NCBI RefSeq assembly: GCF_900110185.1
Contig: NZ_FOCT01000002.1
Coordinates: forward strand, 124,001 to 188,000
Source of the DNA: Nitrosospira multiformis
Lineage (GTDB): Bacteria; Pseudomonadota; Gammaproteobacteria; Burkholderiales; Nitrosomonadaceae
Direction of reading: 5' to 3'
Length of the DNA stretch: 64,000 nt
The notes beneath the pieces were generated by a model. That model saw only the letters and a program-made list of their open reading frames with translations, was not told where the DNA came from and searched no databases. Below are positions 1-11,604 of this stretch, in pieces (position 1 is the stretch's first letter; the number at the start of each line of letters is the position of its first letter). The position numbers and the translations under genes were made by a program.

Positions 1-175
1 CCACGTCCCTGGCATTCGCTGCCAACAGCTGCTGCTCATCCCGTTTTATAGCCATCGCCATCTGTGTGAGCGCCCGGTTCTTGGCTGCGGTTTCCGCTTT
101 GGCAAGCAGGCGCGAGGCGGCTCGGGCTTCGCGACCGATGGATTGCATATAGGTCTTGATGTCGATGATGTCCAT
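1..175 (-). CDS. proA: Gamma-glutamyl phosphate reductase, N-terminal fragment
   Basis: This is the first 58 residues of a protein that continues off the left edge. It begins [20 protein letters not shown] and runs to LLAANARDV, which matches the N-terminal helices of ProA. ProA is the NADPH-dependent cytoplasmic enzyme that reduces gamma-glutamyl phosphate to glutamate semialdehyde in proline synthesis. The ATG at 175 is the first start in frame; a second Met follows nine codons later. The catalytic cysteine region lies outside the window, so integrity cannot be judged. In related bacteria proA commonly lies next to holA, as here. Confidence 0.85.
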   Translation of the reverse strand, partial: MDIIDIKTYMQSIGREARAASRLLAKAETAAKNRALTQMAMAIKRDEQQLLAANARDV

Positions 176-584
176 GTCAATCGTTCCATTCAGACAGTAA
201 ATTAAAATTGCAGGAATAACTGGCGGTTCCGGAACTGGATTCCGGGTCAAGCCCGACTATTGTCAGGAATAAAATTCGTGAAAATCCGGGGAGCTCCATC
301 GGCAACGACGACGGCCGCTGGGTAATAAGGGTAGAGTCCTTTGGGCAAAACCTTGATCGTCATTTCCGCGAAAGCGGAAATCCACTGATTCATAATATTA
401 TTGTCTCGAAAAAATCTGGATACCCGCTTTCGGGGTATGGCTGCGCCTTGATGGGTCCGGTGCCAGAATTCCTCACCCGGGCGTTCCCGGATGGAAGTCC
501 AGTAGCGGCAGGTCGGGCGAAGCTCGGCCTATGCCGGCTATTCTCCATTTGTGTCATCGTTTTGCCATGCTTTAACTACTGCCG
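176..584. repeat. Intergenic spacer with REP-like palindromes
   Basis: About 400 bases without a convincing gene. It holds a perfect 8-bp stem with a GAAA loop at 362-381 (ATTTCCGC/GCGGAAAT), a second imperfect palindrome at 421-439 around a CCCGCTTTCGGGG core, and a segment near 236-262 resembling the GGATTCCGGGTCAAGCCCG motif that recurs in many proteobacterial spacers. These look like members of dispersed palindromic repeat families. Membership needs genome-wide copies, which cannot be seen here. Confidence 0.4.
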
Positions 585-1592
585 CTACCCGATCTTTGCA
601 AAACGCAAACCCAGTTGCAGCAACTCATCCCACGGATCGCCGCTTGCAACGCCCTTGCTGGCTCTGTCTATTTTAGCGGCATGTGACAACGCCGATGCCA
701 ACTGTTCAAGGTTCAGGCGGCGAGCGGCGTTCTCCATTATTTTCTGCCGGTCCCGCCATACTCGAGACTGGCTGGTCAATTGTCCCGGTGGTTTCCCTGT
801 GTCGAGTCTGGTACGAATCGCGACAAGAAGGCGGATTTGCCCCGCCAGCGTATTGACGATCAACGGCAATGCCGTGCCTTCACCCTGCAAAACCTCCAGG
901 ATGCGCGTATAGCGCGCGGTATCCCCGGCAACCATTGCATCGGATAGTTTGAATGCATCATAACGGGCGACATCGAGCACGGCATCCTTCACCTGCTCGA
1001 ACGACAGCATTCCGGGTGGATAAAGCAACGCAAGTTTCTTGAGTTCCTGATAGGCTGCGAGCAGATTGCCCTCTACCTTGTCGGCAAGAAATTGTAGCGT
1101 GTCGATGTCGGCATTCTGCCCCTGCATGGTCAGCCGCTGGCCTATCCAGTCGGGCAGCCGCCCGCGTTCTACCGGATAAACCGTAATGACTGCTCCTGCT
1201 GCATCAAGCGCCTTGAACCATCTGGTTGCCGCACCTTGCTGGTCGATCCGGGGCAGGGTGACAAGTGTGACGGTATCTGGCGGCAGGGCGCGGCAGTATT
1301 TCTCCAAAACGGCGCTGCCCTGATTGCCCGGCTTGCCCGAGGGGATGCGCAGATCGATTATACGTCTTTCGCCGAACAACGACAGGCTGTTGCTGCACCG
1401 TTCCAGCTCTGTCCAGTTGAAGTGGCTATCGACGTTGAAAATCTCCCGTTCGATATACCCGCCCTGACGCGCTTTTGTACGAATCAGGTCGGCAGCTTCG
1501 ATTGCCAGAAGTAATTCGTCGCCGGATACCGTATAAAGCGGTGCAAGCTGCTTATCGAGATGCCGCGCAAGCTGTTCGGGCGCAATACGCAT
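585..1592 (-). CDS. holA: DNA polymerase III subunit delta
   Basis: A 335-residue protein of the HolA family, the delta subunit of the clamp-loader complex. Delta opens the beta sliding clamp so it can be placed on primed DNA. The N-terminal part carries the family pattern LYTVSGDELLLAIEAAD followed by the LFGERRIIDL stretch of the beta-interacting region. The middle has the diverged AAA+ fold without a Walker A motif, as is normal for delta, and the helical C-terminal collar domain ends in DPWDELLQLGL. The ATG at 1592 follows a GAAGGCGAAGG purine stretch. It lies 39 bases downstream of lptE on the same strand, so leuS-lptE-holA is probably one transcript, an arrangement common in this group. 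Confidence 0.93.
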   Translation of the reverse strand: MRIAPEQLARHLDKQLAPLYTVSGDELLLAIEAADLIRTKARQGGYIEREIFNVDSHFNWTELERCSNSLSLFGERRIIDLRIPSGKPGNQGSAVLEKYCRALPPDTVTLVTLPRIDQQGAATRWFKALDAAGAVITVYPVERGRLPDWIGQRLTMQGQNADIDTLQFLADKVEGNLLAAYQELKKLALLYPPGMLSFEQVKDAVLDVARYDAFKLSDAMVAGDTARYTRILEVLQGEGTALPLIVNTLAGQIRLLVAIRTRLDTGKPPGQLTSQSRVWRDRQKIMENAARRLNLEQLASALSHAAKIDRASKGVASGDPWDELLQLGLRFAKIG

Positions 1593-1631
1593 GCCTTCGC
1601 CTTCAGGTTACCGCAACACAGGCCCCAACGG

Positions 1632-2144
1632 TCAGGGATTCACCTGTGGAGACTTATTCAAGTCCGCCACCTTGACTGCTCCAAGGCGCCGCACGATCTG
1701 ATCTGCCGAGTCACTCTGCATCTCCCGCACGAGCAGTGCCTCTTCCCCTTCCTTGGCGACCACCTGCTGATTGGTAAAAGGCATGATTCGACGCAGCATC
1801 AGTTCATTGGTAGGAATGAGTTCCTCCCCTTTGGCATCGATCAGCCGGAAGGAAACCCGATACCGCAGTTCAAACTCCAGAACGCGCCCCCCGCCTGATA
1901 CGGACATGATCTGTCTGTCATTGGTGACGCTGAGAATCTCCAGTATGGCCTCGGCCTTTTTCCGGTTGTCAACGAGACGGGTGCTGGTGCCCGTCCGAAC
2001 GAGGCGCCGGAGATCGGTACCGATGGGATGTCCTTGTGGGAAGGAAATATAAAGCGTATCAAACGGAAGCGCCGCGGTACCGCGCAACTGAAAGCCGCAA
2101 GCCGCGAGCAAAAGACAGCATGTAAGCAACAGGATTTTTTTCAT
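1632..2144 (-). CDS. lptE: LPS-assembly lipoprotein LptE
   Basis: A 170-residue outer-membrane lipoprotein. The start MKKILLL is a signal peptide ending in lipobox LLAAC with the acylated Cys at residue 16, followed by GFQLRGTAALPF, the signature beginning of mature LptE (formerly RlpB). LptE plugs the LptD barrel and helps deliver lipopolysaccharide to the cell surface. I chose the ATG at 2144 because GAGG lies seven bases upstream; a TTG two codons earlier is also open. It follows leuS by about 30 bases and precedes holA, which is the usual order. Nothing appears disrupted. Confidence 0.9.
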   Translation of the reverse strand: MKKILLLTCCLLLAACGFQLRGTAALPFDTLYISFPQGHPIGTDLRRLVRTGTSTRLVDNRKKAEAILEILSVTNDRQIMSVSGGGRVLEFELRYRVSFRLIDAKGEELIPTNELMLRRIMPFTNQQVVAKEGEEALLVREMQSDSADQIVRRLGAVKVADLNKSPQVNP

Positions 2145-2175
2145 CGGCAATCCTCAAGTTCCGGTTTTCGTATCT

Positions 2176-4806
<2,631 letters not shown>

Positions 4807-4956
4807 TTATACCGCGAACTCGGGCATTCCCGTGGGTGAGAGCCGCCTCCAGCGAGCCCGGAAGGAAGGCAAGAGATTGTGTATTTTGAAGCGTCGGTGA
4901 GCGGCTAAGGAGACTATCGGGGGCGATTCAGTTTCAGAATATTTCAGGAAACGGAT

Positions 4957-6351
4957 TTACCTGATCCTGATAGTCACCCTGAAGTCTCCTCGTATCAGGC
5001 TTAGAGTGAGGCGTCCCTGGCTGCTGGCCTTGAGAGCAGCAAGCAACTCCTGAACCGAACGGACCTGCCGGCGATTGACGCCAATGATGAGGTCGCCTGG
5101 CCGGATGCCCCGCAGCCAGGCAGGACTATTGACTTCCACGTCTGTTACCATCACGCCCTCAATTCCCCGGTGGGCGCCAGGTTTCAGGTTCGCCACGGTT
5201 GCGCCTGAGACCTCGGGCACGGCCTCCGCACCTGTACTGGCAACCTCCGCCAGCTTGGCGATCTTTACTTTCGCAGTCAGCCGCTTCCCATTCCTGATCA
5301 GCCCGAGATCCAGCGTCTCCCCGATGGGCATCAGTCCAACCTTGTTGCGCAAATCAATCGAGTTCCGTACAGGTTTTCCGTTGACAGTCGTTATCACATC
5401 ACGTGGTTTCACCCCGGCTTTTTCGGCGGGTGATCCCGACTCGACCGCACTGATGATGGCGCCTTCCGTGGAAGGCAACCCCAGTGAGGCCGCCAGGTCG
5501 TGCGTAATATCTTCGCTGCTCGCGCCCAGCCTGCCGCGGCGTACCTCGCCGAAGCGCAGGATTTGATCGAGGACTGCCTTCACCATCACACTGGGAACCG
5601 CAAAGCCGATGCCGACGTTGCCGCCTGCAGGGCCAATGATGGCGGTGTTGATGCCGATCAGTTCCCCCTTGAGGTTGATGAGGGCCCCGCCGGAGTTGCC
5701 CGGATTGATGGAGGCGTCGGTCTGGATGAAGTCTTCATAGCCTTCGATATCCAGGCCGCTTCTTCCCAATGCGCTGACGATGCCCGACGTTACCGTTTGC
5801 CCCAGGCCGAACGGATTCCCGATCGCGATGACAAAATCCCCGACATTGAGCAGATCGGAATCACCGAGGCGTAGTGCCTTCAGGTTCTTGGCATCGATTT
5901 TCAGTAGAGCAATATCGGTGCCCGGATCCGTTCCCACCAGCTTCGCCTGAAATTGGCGCCTGTCTTTGAGTGTCACCACCACCTGCTGCGCATCCTTGAT
6001 CACGTGGTAGTTGGTCACGACATAGCCCTTGCCCGCATCCATGATCACGCCGGAGCCCACACTGCGCTCCGGCCGGGCCTCCTGCTCGGGAAGATTGAAA
6101 AAGCGGCGGAAGAAAGGGTCCCGAAACAAGGGATTCTCTTCTATAGCCGAGCGCGTCACTACGGAAATATTGACGACCGCCGGGGTCACATCCTGAAGCA
6201 CCGGCGCCAAGGTCGGCACACCATTTTTGGTGTCACTGAAAGGCAATGCGGAGTAGGCTGGCAGCACAATGACCAGCAAGCCGATAAAAACCAGCCAGAG
6301 TGAAACTGACAGCGAAGCTGGTTGCGAAGCTGATCCGGTCGATTTTCTCAT
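4957..6351 (-). CDS. degQ: Periplasmic serine protease of the DegP/DegQ (Do) family
   Basis: A 464-residue envelope protease and chaperone. Residues 16-35 form a hydrophobic export or anchor segment. The trypsin-like domain shows the triad His116 (TNYHVIKD), Asp146 (PGTDIALL) and Ser220 (NPGNSGGAL). Two PDZ domains follow, roughly residues 265-355 and 380-460, the second containing the GIRPGDLIIGVN pattern. The length and the short LA loop resemble DegQ or MucD more than E. coli DegP, so the symbol is a best guess within the family. It likely removes or holds misfolded periplasmic proteins. It lies between ttcA and leuS on the same strand, with about 60 bases to ttcA and no clear operon link. 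Confidence 0.9.
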   Translation of the reverse strand: MRKSTGSASQPASLSVSLWLVFIGLLVIVLPAYSALPFSDTKNGVPTLAPVLQDVTPAVVNISVVTRSAIEENPLFRDPFFRRFFNLPEQEARPERSVGSGVIMDAGKGYVVTNYHVIKDAQQVVVTLKDRRQFQAKLVGTDPGTDIALLKIDAKNLKALRLGDSDLLNVGDFVIAIGNPFGLGQTVTSGIVSALGRSGLDIEGYEDFIQTDASINPGNSGGALINLKGELIGINTAIIGPAGGNVGIGFAVPSVMVKAVLDQILRFGEVRRGRLGASSEDITHDLAASLGLPSTEGAIISAVESGSPAEKAGVKPRDVITTVNGKPVRNSIDLRNKVGLMPIGETLDLGLIRNGKRLTAKVKIAKLAEVASTGAEAVPEVSGATVANLKPGAHRGIEGVMVTDVEVNSPAWLRGIRPGDLIIGVNRRQVRSVQELLAALKASSQGRLTLSLIRGDFRVTIRIR

Positions 6352-6413
6352 TTGAGGAGTGCTTTACTTGGTTTGTTCACCAGTTGCAGGGTTGGCCGAA
6401 TTTAATAGATTTT

Positions 6414-7310
6414 TCACTCTTTGTTCAGGTTCAGGAGTTCTTCCATACCCGGCTCGAAGGGCTCGGGGTCGAATGCCCTGTCGCCATCGACGACCGGCCC
6501 ATTCCCGGTTTTGAGCCCATGAAAATCGTAAAGCGAGGAATCGAGCAGATGTGAGGGCTGGATGTTCTGTAAAGAGCTGAACATGTTTTCCAGCCTGCCG
6601 GGAAACTTTTTATCCCATTGCTGCAGCATTTCCTTTACCGCCTGGCGCTGCATATTCTTCTGTGAGCCACATAGGTTGCAGGGAATGATCGGGAAATTTT
6701 CCATTTCCGCATAGGCGGCCAGGTCCTTCTCTTTGCAATAGGCAAGCGGCCGGATGACGATATGCTTGCCATCATCGCTTACCAGCTTGGGCGGCATGGT
6801 TTTCAGCTTGCCGCCATGAAACAGGTTGAGAAACAGGGTTTCAAGAATATCATCGCGATGATGGCCCAGCGCGATTTTCGTTGCACCCAGTTCACCTGCC
6901 ACGCGATACAGAACCCCGCGGCGCAAGCGTGAACAAAGGCTGCAAGTGGTTTTCCCCTCCGGTATCAGGCGCTTCACCACGCTATATGTATCCTGCTCGA
7001 CGATGCGGAAAGGCATGCCGATGGCCGTAAGATAATTCGGCAACACGTGTTCCGGAAAGCCCGGCTGCTTCTGGTCCAGATTTACCACAATCAGCTCGAA
7101 TTGTGTGGCTGCGTGCGCCTGCAGGCTGCGGAGGATATCGAGCAGGGCATAGCTGTCCTTTCCGCCCGAGAGACACACCATTACCCGATCTCCAGGCTCA
7201 ATCATGTTGAAATCAGCAATTGCCGTCCCGACAAGCCGCCTCAACCGCTTATGCAGTTTGTTGGCGTTATGTTGCTCCTTTCTGGACAACATTTCCATTC
7301 CTATTCCCAT
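6414..7310 (-). CDS. ttcA: tRNA 2-thiocytidine(32) synthetase TtcA
   Basis: TtcA inserts sulfur at cytidine 32 of certain tRNAs in an ATP-dependent reaction and carries an iron-sulfur cluster. The PP-loop SGGKDS, the [10 protein letters not shown] motif and the downstream CNLCGSQ cysteines are all visible. The region [21 protein letters not shown] aligns with the N-terminus of E. coli TtcA, so the true start is likely one of several close ATGs. I chose 7310; 7298 (preceded by GGGAATAGGA) and 7358 are alternatives, and the frame stays open up to 7460. The gene diverges from the sulfur-acquisition cluster that begins near 7573. Confidence 0.92.
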   Translation of the reverse strand: MGIGMEMLSRKEQHNANKLHKRLRRLVGTAIADFNMIEPGDRVMVCLSGGKDSYALLDILRSLQAHAATQFELIVVNLDQKQPGFPEHVLPNYLTAIGMPFRIVEQDTYSVVKRLIPEGKTTCSLCSRLRRGVLYRVAGELGATKIALGHHRDDILETLFLNLFHGGKLKTMPPKLVSDDGKHIVIRPLAYCKEKDLAAYAEMENFPIIPCNLCGSQKNMQRQAVKEMLQQWDKKFPGRLENMFSSLQNIQPSHLLDSSLYDFHGLKTGNGPVVDGDRAFDPEPFEPGMEELLNLNKE

Positions 7311-7572
7311 TCCCGCTGCAACCTCTTTCTCAAGATACTCATCGGTTCCCGCCCCCATAGACTCGGGTTTCAATCTCGGCTTCTGAAAAACTGCACCAGT
7401 AATTTTCCCAGATTGGATGCGGTTTGGACAGTGCCGCCCAGTTGCCCGAGCATGTATCAACGATCACGCTGTATATACAAAAAACAGATAAGCAAATCAA
7501 ATGATATTAGTTTGAATTATAAAAGGTCACTGGTAACGTGTCGCTTCCACAAACTCCGCAACCGTTTTGACC

Positions 7573-7794
7573 ATGTCAGCCACCCCTGAAATCATTGATC
7601 TGGAAGAAAAGCATTACGGGTCCGGACAATCCGGCAGCCGGATACCCGTGGACGTTAAACAACGGATTCTGTACGCCATTGCAAATATCGAATATGGCTC
7701 GGTGGAGGTGGTCATTCATGACGGCAAGATTACCCAGATAGAGTGCCGGGAAAAAATCCGGATGGGGCGTAGCGAGGCTGGCCAGAGAAAGTGA
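7573..7794 (+). CDS. YezD-family small protein (DUF2292)
   Basis: A 73-residue protein whose central part, RILYAIANIEYGSVEVVIHDGKITQIECREKIR, matches the short YezD/DUF2292 family. Members are about 55-75 residues and are often found beside sulfate or sulfonate uptake genes; their biochemical role is not established. The segment resembles a small beta-rich fold, with no membrane segment or cysteine pair. I start it at the ATG at 7573; a TTG two codons earlier is also in frame, and no strong ribosome site precedes either. It is the first gene of the sulfate cluster and ends 122 bases before the barrel protein. A link to sulfur limitation is inferred from context only. Confidence 0.75.
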   Translation: MSATPEIIDLEEKHYGSGQSGSRIPVDVKQRILYAIANIEYGSVEVVIHDGKITQIECREKIRMGRSEAGQRK

Positions 7795-7916
7795 AGGGAA
7801 TAATGCAAGAGCGGGAAGCCGCAGGCATAAAAGCCGACCAAATGACTGGAGGCCAAATAAAACAGATTACATCGATCCTTGACCGGGCAACCGGAAGGAC
7901 GAGACAGGAGAGAGGA

Positions 7917-9560
7917 ATGAAGTTTTATCTGGGAACAGTCATTGCGTTTGCTCTCACGATACTGCCATGGGGCGGGGCTCAGGCAGATGCAGACACAATT
8001 GACACCGAAAAATTCAAAATGACAGAACAGGAAAACAGGTTTGCTCAGAACGGTGCTGTCCCTGTTGAAGAAAAAGAAAAGGCCGATCCCTCGGGAGCAA
8101 GCAGCAAATCAGATGGAAACACATCAGCTGGAAATACATCAGCTGGAAAAACAGCGGCAGCGGCAACAAAGGAGGAAAAAAAATCGACGGGCTACTTCAG
8201 GCCTTCCAGCAGCTACTCGACCCAGCCCGAATCCGATCCGCCGCGCTATGTGCGCACCCTCAGCAAAACCGGGATTGAAGCTTTCAAGGACATCTACTGG
8301 CTGGATGTGGGCATCGATCATCGTACCCGCTACGAATTCCGCAGCAACGATATACGGCGCAACGAACTCAGGCTGGACCAGCCTTTCCTGCTGCGCTCCC
8401 GCGCCTACTTCGGAATCCGCGAAATATTCGATCCGCTGCGCGGCGCGGTGGAATTCCAGGATTCCCGCCGCTACAACGGCCATTTTCCACCCGATGATCG
8501 TGATTTCAATGAGCACGAACTCATCCAGGCCTATGCCGAATTGTATTTCAAGGGCGCGCTGAGTCAAGACGACCTGAAACAGCAGCGCCCGCTCAGGTTG
8601 CGCGTTGGCCGCATGGCCTATGAAGCGCTGGACCGGCGTCTGATCGGCCGCAATGAATGGCGCAATACGACCAATACCTTCGAAGGTTTTCGCATCAACC
8701 TGGGACAGGAAGTCAACGATTGGGAGGGGGACTTATGGGCCTACCAGCCTGTTCAACGACTGCTGACGGAGTTTGACGAGCGCATCGAGAACCAATGGTT
8801 CTACGGCGCCATTGGCCATTGGCGCAAATGGTCGGATTTCATCACACTCCAGCCCTATTACATGGGACTGACGCAGGATGGCAGCAAGACAGGCGAGATC
8901 GACCGTCATATTCATTCACCCGCCCTGAGGGGATACGGCAAGATAGGCGATACGGGCCTGGACTTCGATTTCAACCTGATCTACCAGTTTGGGCGGAATG
9001 GCACTCAGGAACATCAGGCCCATGCATACATCACCGAGCTAGGCTATACGCTCAAACACGCATGGAAACCTCGTATCAGCGCCTTTTACGGTTATGCCAG
9101 CGGCGATCGCAATCCCAATGACAACGTAAATAACCGCTTCGAACGGTTCTTCGGTTTCGCGCGACCGTGGTCAGCGGATGATTACATCGTTTTCGAGAAT
9201 ATCAAATCCCCCAAGATAAAGCTCGAGTTCCAGCCGTTCAAGGACCTGCGGATCGATGGCGGCTACAGCTGGTACTGGCTGGCCAGCGATACCGACCGCC
9301 TCAATAACCTCTTCAGAGGCAATGGAAGTAACGGAGGAGGCTTTTCCAACCGGGATGCGACCGGAAGCAGCGGTGATTTCATCGGGCACAATTTCGACAT
9401 CCGGGCACGCTACAAGCTGGCGAAACACATCGACACGACCATCGGTTATTCGCATTTCACGAGCGGGGAATTTGTGCGCAACCGGCAAATAGCAGCTTTG
9501 GGCAGAAGCCCGGGGAGTTCGGACTTTTTTTACGTTGAAGTTGTATTGAGCGCATTTTGA
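7917..9560 (+). CDS. Alginate-export-family outer-membrane beta-barrel protein
   Basis: A 547-residue predicted outer-membrane protein. The ATG at 7917 follows GGAGAGAGGA and opens a clear signal peptide ending near GGAQA. Residues about 35-100 are a hydrophilic low-complexity linker with repeated NTSAG units and many Lys and Glu. From about residue 120 the protein shows alternating aromatic beta-strand patterns (DIYWLDVGIDHRTRYEFR, AYFGIREIFDPLRGAVEFQDSR), as in the alginate_exp/AlgE-like barrel family, and it ends in Phe as many porins do. Genes for alginate synthesis are absent nearby. Its place between yezD and the sulfate-binding protein suggests an outer-membrane channel for sulfate or organosulfur anions, which is inference. 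The frame is open to 7791, but the upstream part lacks signal-peptide character. Confidence 0.75.
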   Translation: MKFYLGTVIAFALTILPWGGAQADADTIDTEKFKMTEQENRFAQNGAVPVEEKEKADPSGASSKSDGNTSAGNTSAGKTAAAATKEEKKSTGYFRPSSSYSTQPESDPPRYVRTLSKTGIEAFKDIYWLDVGIDHRTRYEFRSNDIRRNELRLDQPFLLRSRAYFGIREIFDPLRGAVEFQDSRRYNGHFPPDDRDFNEHELIQAYAELYFKGALSQDDLKQQRPLRLRVGRMAYEALDRRLIGRNEWRNTTNTFEGFRINLGQEVNDWEGDLWAYQPVQRLLTEFDERIENQWFYGAIGHWRKWSDFITLQPYYMGLTQDGSKTGEIDRHIHSPALRGYGKIGDTGLDFDFNLIYQFGRNGTQEHQAHAYITELGYTLKHAWKPRISAFYGYASGDRNPNDNVNNRFERFFGFARPWSADDYIVFENIKSPKIKLEFQPFKDLRIDGGYSWYWLASDTDRLNNLFRGNGSNGGGFSNRDATGSSGDFIGHNFDIRARYKLAKHIDTTIGYSHFTSGEFVRNRQIAALGRSPGSSDFFYVEVVLSAF

Positions 9561-9621
9561 TTATTTGACACTTATTGATTTCACTTACTGGCTTCACTTT
9601 GCCTAAAGGAAGAATACGAAA

Positions 9622-10614
9622 ATGAAAGCATGGATAACGACGAGCCTTACCGCAATCCTCCTGTGGGGAGGCAATGCCTGGGGAGATAAAACATTATTGA
9701 ATGTGTCCTATGACCCGACTCGCGAGCTGTATCAGCAGTTCAATTCGGCATTCGCGAAGCATTGGGAGAGCAAGACCGGAGAAAAAGTAGCCGTAAAACA
9801 GTCTCATGGCGGCTCCGGGAAACAGGCACGCTCTGTCATCGACGGGCTTGATGCTGATGTCGTGACACTCGCGCTGGCGAAGGACATCGATGAAATCGCG
9901 GAAAAAGCCAGCCTGCTGCCGGCGGACTGGCAAAAGCGCTTGCCGCATAACAGCACGCCTTACACTTCAACCATCGTACTGCTGGTCCGGAAGGGCAACC
10001 CCAAGAACATCAAAGACTGGAACGACCTGGTCAAGCCCGGCGTCACCGTAATCACCCCCAATCCGAAAACCTCGGGGGGTGCCCGCTGGAATTACCTCGC
10101 CGCGTGGGAATACGGCAAGCGAACATACGGTGACGATGCCAAGGCGAAGGAGTTCGTAGCGAAGCTCTACCGGAATGTCCCTGTGCTGGACTCGGGCGCG
10201 CGTGGCTCAACCACGACATTTGTGGAGCGCGGCATCGGCGATGTCTTCATTTCGTGGGAAAACGAAGCATTCCTCGCCATCAGGGAGCTCGGACCCGACA
10301 AATTTGAAATTGTCGCACCGTCCATCAGCATTCTTGCCGAGCCGTCGGTCACGGTGGTGGACAAGGTCGTCGACAAGAAGGGTACGCGTCCCGTCGCGGA
10401 AGCCTATCTCCAATATCTCTATTCCGACACAGGCCAGGAGATTGCCGCGAAGAATTTCTATCGGCCCACCAATGCCGGAATTGCGACGAAATATGCAAGT
10501 CAGTTTCCCGACATCAAGCTGTTCAGAATCGACGATGCGTTTGGCGGCTGGAAGAACGCACATAAGCTTCACTTTGCCGATGGCGGCACTTTTGATCAGA
10601 TTTACCAGAAATAA
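9622..10614 (+). CDS. sbp: Periplasmic sulfate-binding protein
   Basis: A 330-residue periplasmic solute-binding protein with a signal peptide cleaved near residue 21 (NAWG/DK). The mature start [17 protein letters not shown] is the hallmark of Sbp/CysP. The anion-contacting segments [12 protein letters not shown] and [18 protein letters not shown] are present. It captures sulfate, or possibly thiosulfate, for the CysTWA transporter encoded just downstream. AAAGGAAGA lies about eight bases before the ATG. A 95-base gap separates it from the EAL gene, which sits between the binding protein and its permeases. Sbp cannot be told from the thiosulfate-specific CysP by inspection. Confidence 0.93.
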   Translation: MKAWITTSLTAILLWGGNAWGDKTLLNVSYDPTRELYQQFNSAFAKHWESKTGEKVAVKQSHGGSGKQARSVIDGLDADVVTLALAKDIDEIAEKASLLPADWQKRLPHNSTPYTSTIVLLVRKGNPKNIKDWNDLVKPGVTVITPNPKTSGGARWNYLAAWEYGKRTYGDDAKAKEFVAKLYRNVPVLDSGARGSTTTFVERGIGDVFISWENEAFLAIRELGPDKFEIVAPSISILAEPSVTVVDKVVDKKGTRPVAEAYLQYLYSDTGQEIAAKNFYRPTNAGIATKYASQFPDIKLFRIDDAFGGWKNAHKLHFADGGTFDQIYQK

Positions 10615-10709
10615 CAACACAAGTTGTACCGTCTGCACTGAAAACCGCAAAACACCATGCTGGCATTCAGGAAATCGACGTCCAGGAAATTTTTGAAAGG
10701 AGATGAAAA

Positions 10710-11603
10710 GTGAGCATTTCTTCATCACAGGAAAAGGATGAATTGGCGCGCATCCAGGAGGCAACCGACTATGCGGTGAAACGAGCGGAGAACGGATTCA
10801 TCGTTGGACATTTCTTCAACTGCTGGCTGTCAAGCTTATTTCAGCCTGTGTTCGACGCAAAAACGCGCAGTGTGGCTGGGCATGCGGCTTATATCCGTTC
10901 CGTTATGAACGAGGAAAATCCACTATCACCCTGGAAAGTCCTGTCTTTTGGGGAAGGAGACGCTCCGCTGGTACGTTTTGACCGGCTGTGCCGTGCGGTG
11001 CATGCGCTCAACTACTTCAGCGGGAGCTCTCATGACGGCAATCTTTTTGTCACGGTACAGCCCCGCCTGCTGGAGAGCGTTAAAGACGACCATGGCCGCG
11101 CCTTCAAACGAATCCTCGACATCATCGGCGCGGAGACTTCGCGGGTGGTAATAGAAATTCCGGCCGAGGTGAACCGCAATTGGAAGCTGCTCAAACACGT
11201 GATCAGCAATTACCGCTCGCACGGCTATCGCATAGCGATCAATTACAACGATGCCGGCGAAGATTGGGTAGCGGAACTTGCCAGCCTATATCCGCTATAT
11301 CCGGACATGGTACGGTTGGAAGCCTCGGCCCTTCAAAGGTTGGGAGACGCAGGCCCGCTGGTGGAGGCCATTCACCACTTCGGCGCGCAGGTTTTGTTCC
11401 GTGAAATCGAAACAGCGCGGCAATTGACGGATGCTGTTCGCGCAGGCGCGGATCTTCTCCAGGGGCGCTTTCTCGGCATACCCGAGCAGGCGATTGAGTT
11501 TGACTTGCTCATACCTGCTACAACGACAGAGTACCGGAGCGCGGAGGCTTCCTCCCGGCGCATCCGGACGCTGCAGCACTATATCGACGCGGCGGGAATC
11601 TGA
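10710..11603 (+). CDS. Degenerate EAL-domain protein within the sulfate transport operon
   Basis: A 297-residue protein with one EAL-like domain, roughly residues 40-270, and no membrane segment. It starts at GTG 10710 after AAAGGAGA. The fold landmarks are recognisable: QPVFD, VVIEIPAEV around Glu149, GYRIAIN near 172, FREIET near 230, and LLQGRFLG with Gln251. Most residues used to bind Mg2+ and cleave cyclic di-GMP are changed: the EAL motif reads AAY at 59-61, the DDFG position reads NYND, the catalytic Lys reads Arg202, and the AEGVE Glu is Arg. It is therefore probably not an active phosphodiesterase and may bind ligand or protein instead. Its stop is followed after one base by the cysT start, so translational coupling is likely. 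Confidence 0.8.
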   Translation: MSISSSQEKDELARIQEATDYAVKRAENGFIVGHFFNCWLSSLFQPVFDAKTRSVAGHAAYIRSVMNEENPLSPWKVLSFGEGDAPLVRFDRLCRAVHALNYFSGSSHDGNLFVTVQPRLLESVKDDHGRAFKRILDIIGAETSRVVIEIPAEVNRNWKLLKHVISNYRSHGYRIAINYNDAGEDWVAELASLYPLYPDMVRLEASALQRLGDAGPLVEAIHHFGAQVLFREIETARQLTDAVRAGADLLQGRFLGIPEQAIEFDLLIPATTTEYRSAEASSRRIRTLQHYIDAAGI

Positions 11604-11604
11604 A

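Noticed and set aside
7461..7572. Possible CysB-type or other operator in the ttcA-yezD divergent spacer
   Set aside because: The region is AT-rich and has a weak TCAAA/TTTGA symmetry, but no reliable consensus can be matched by eye.
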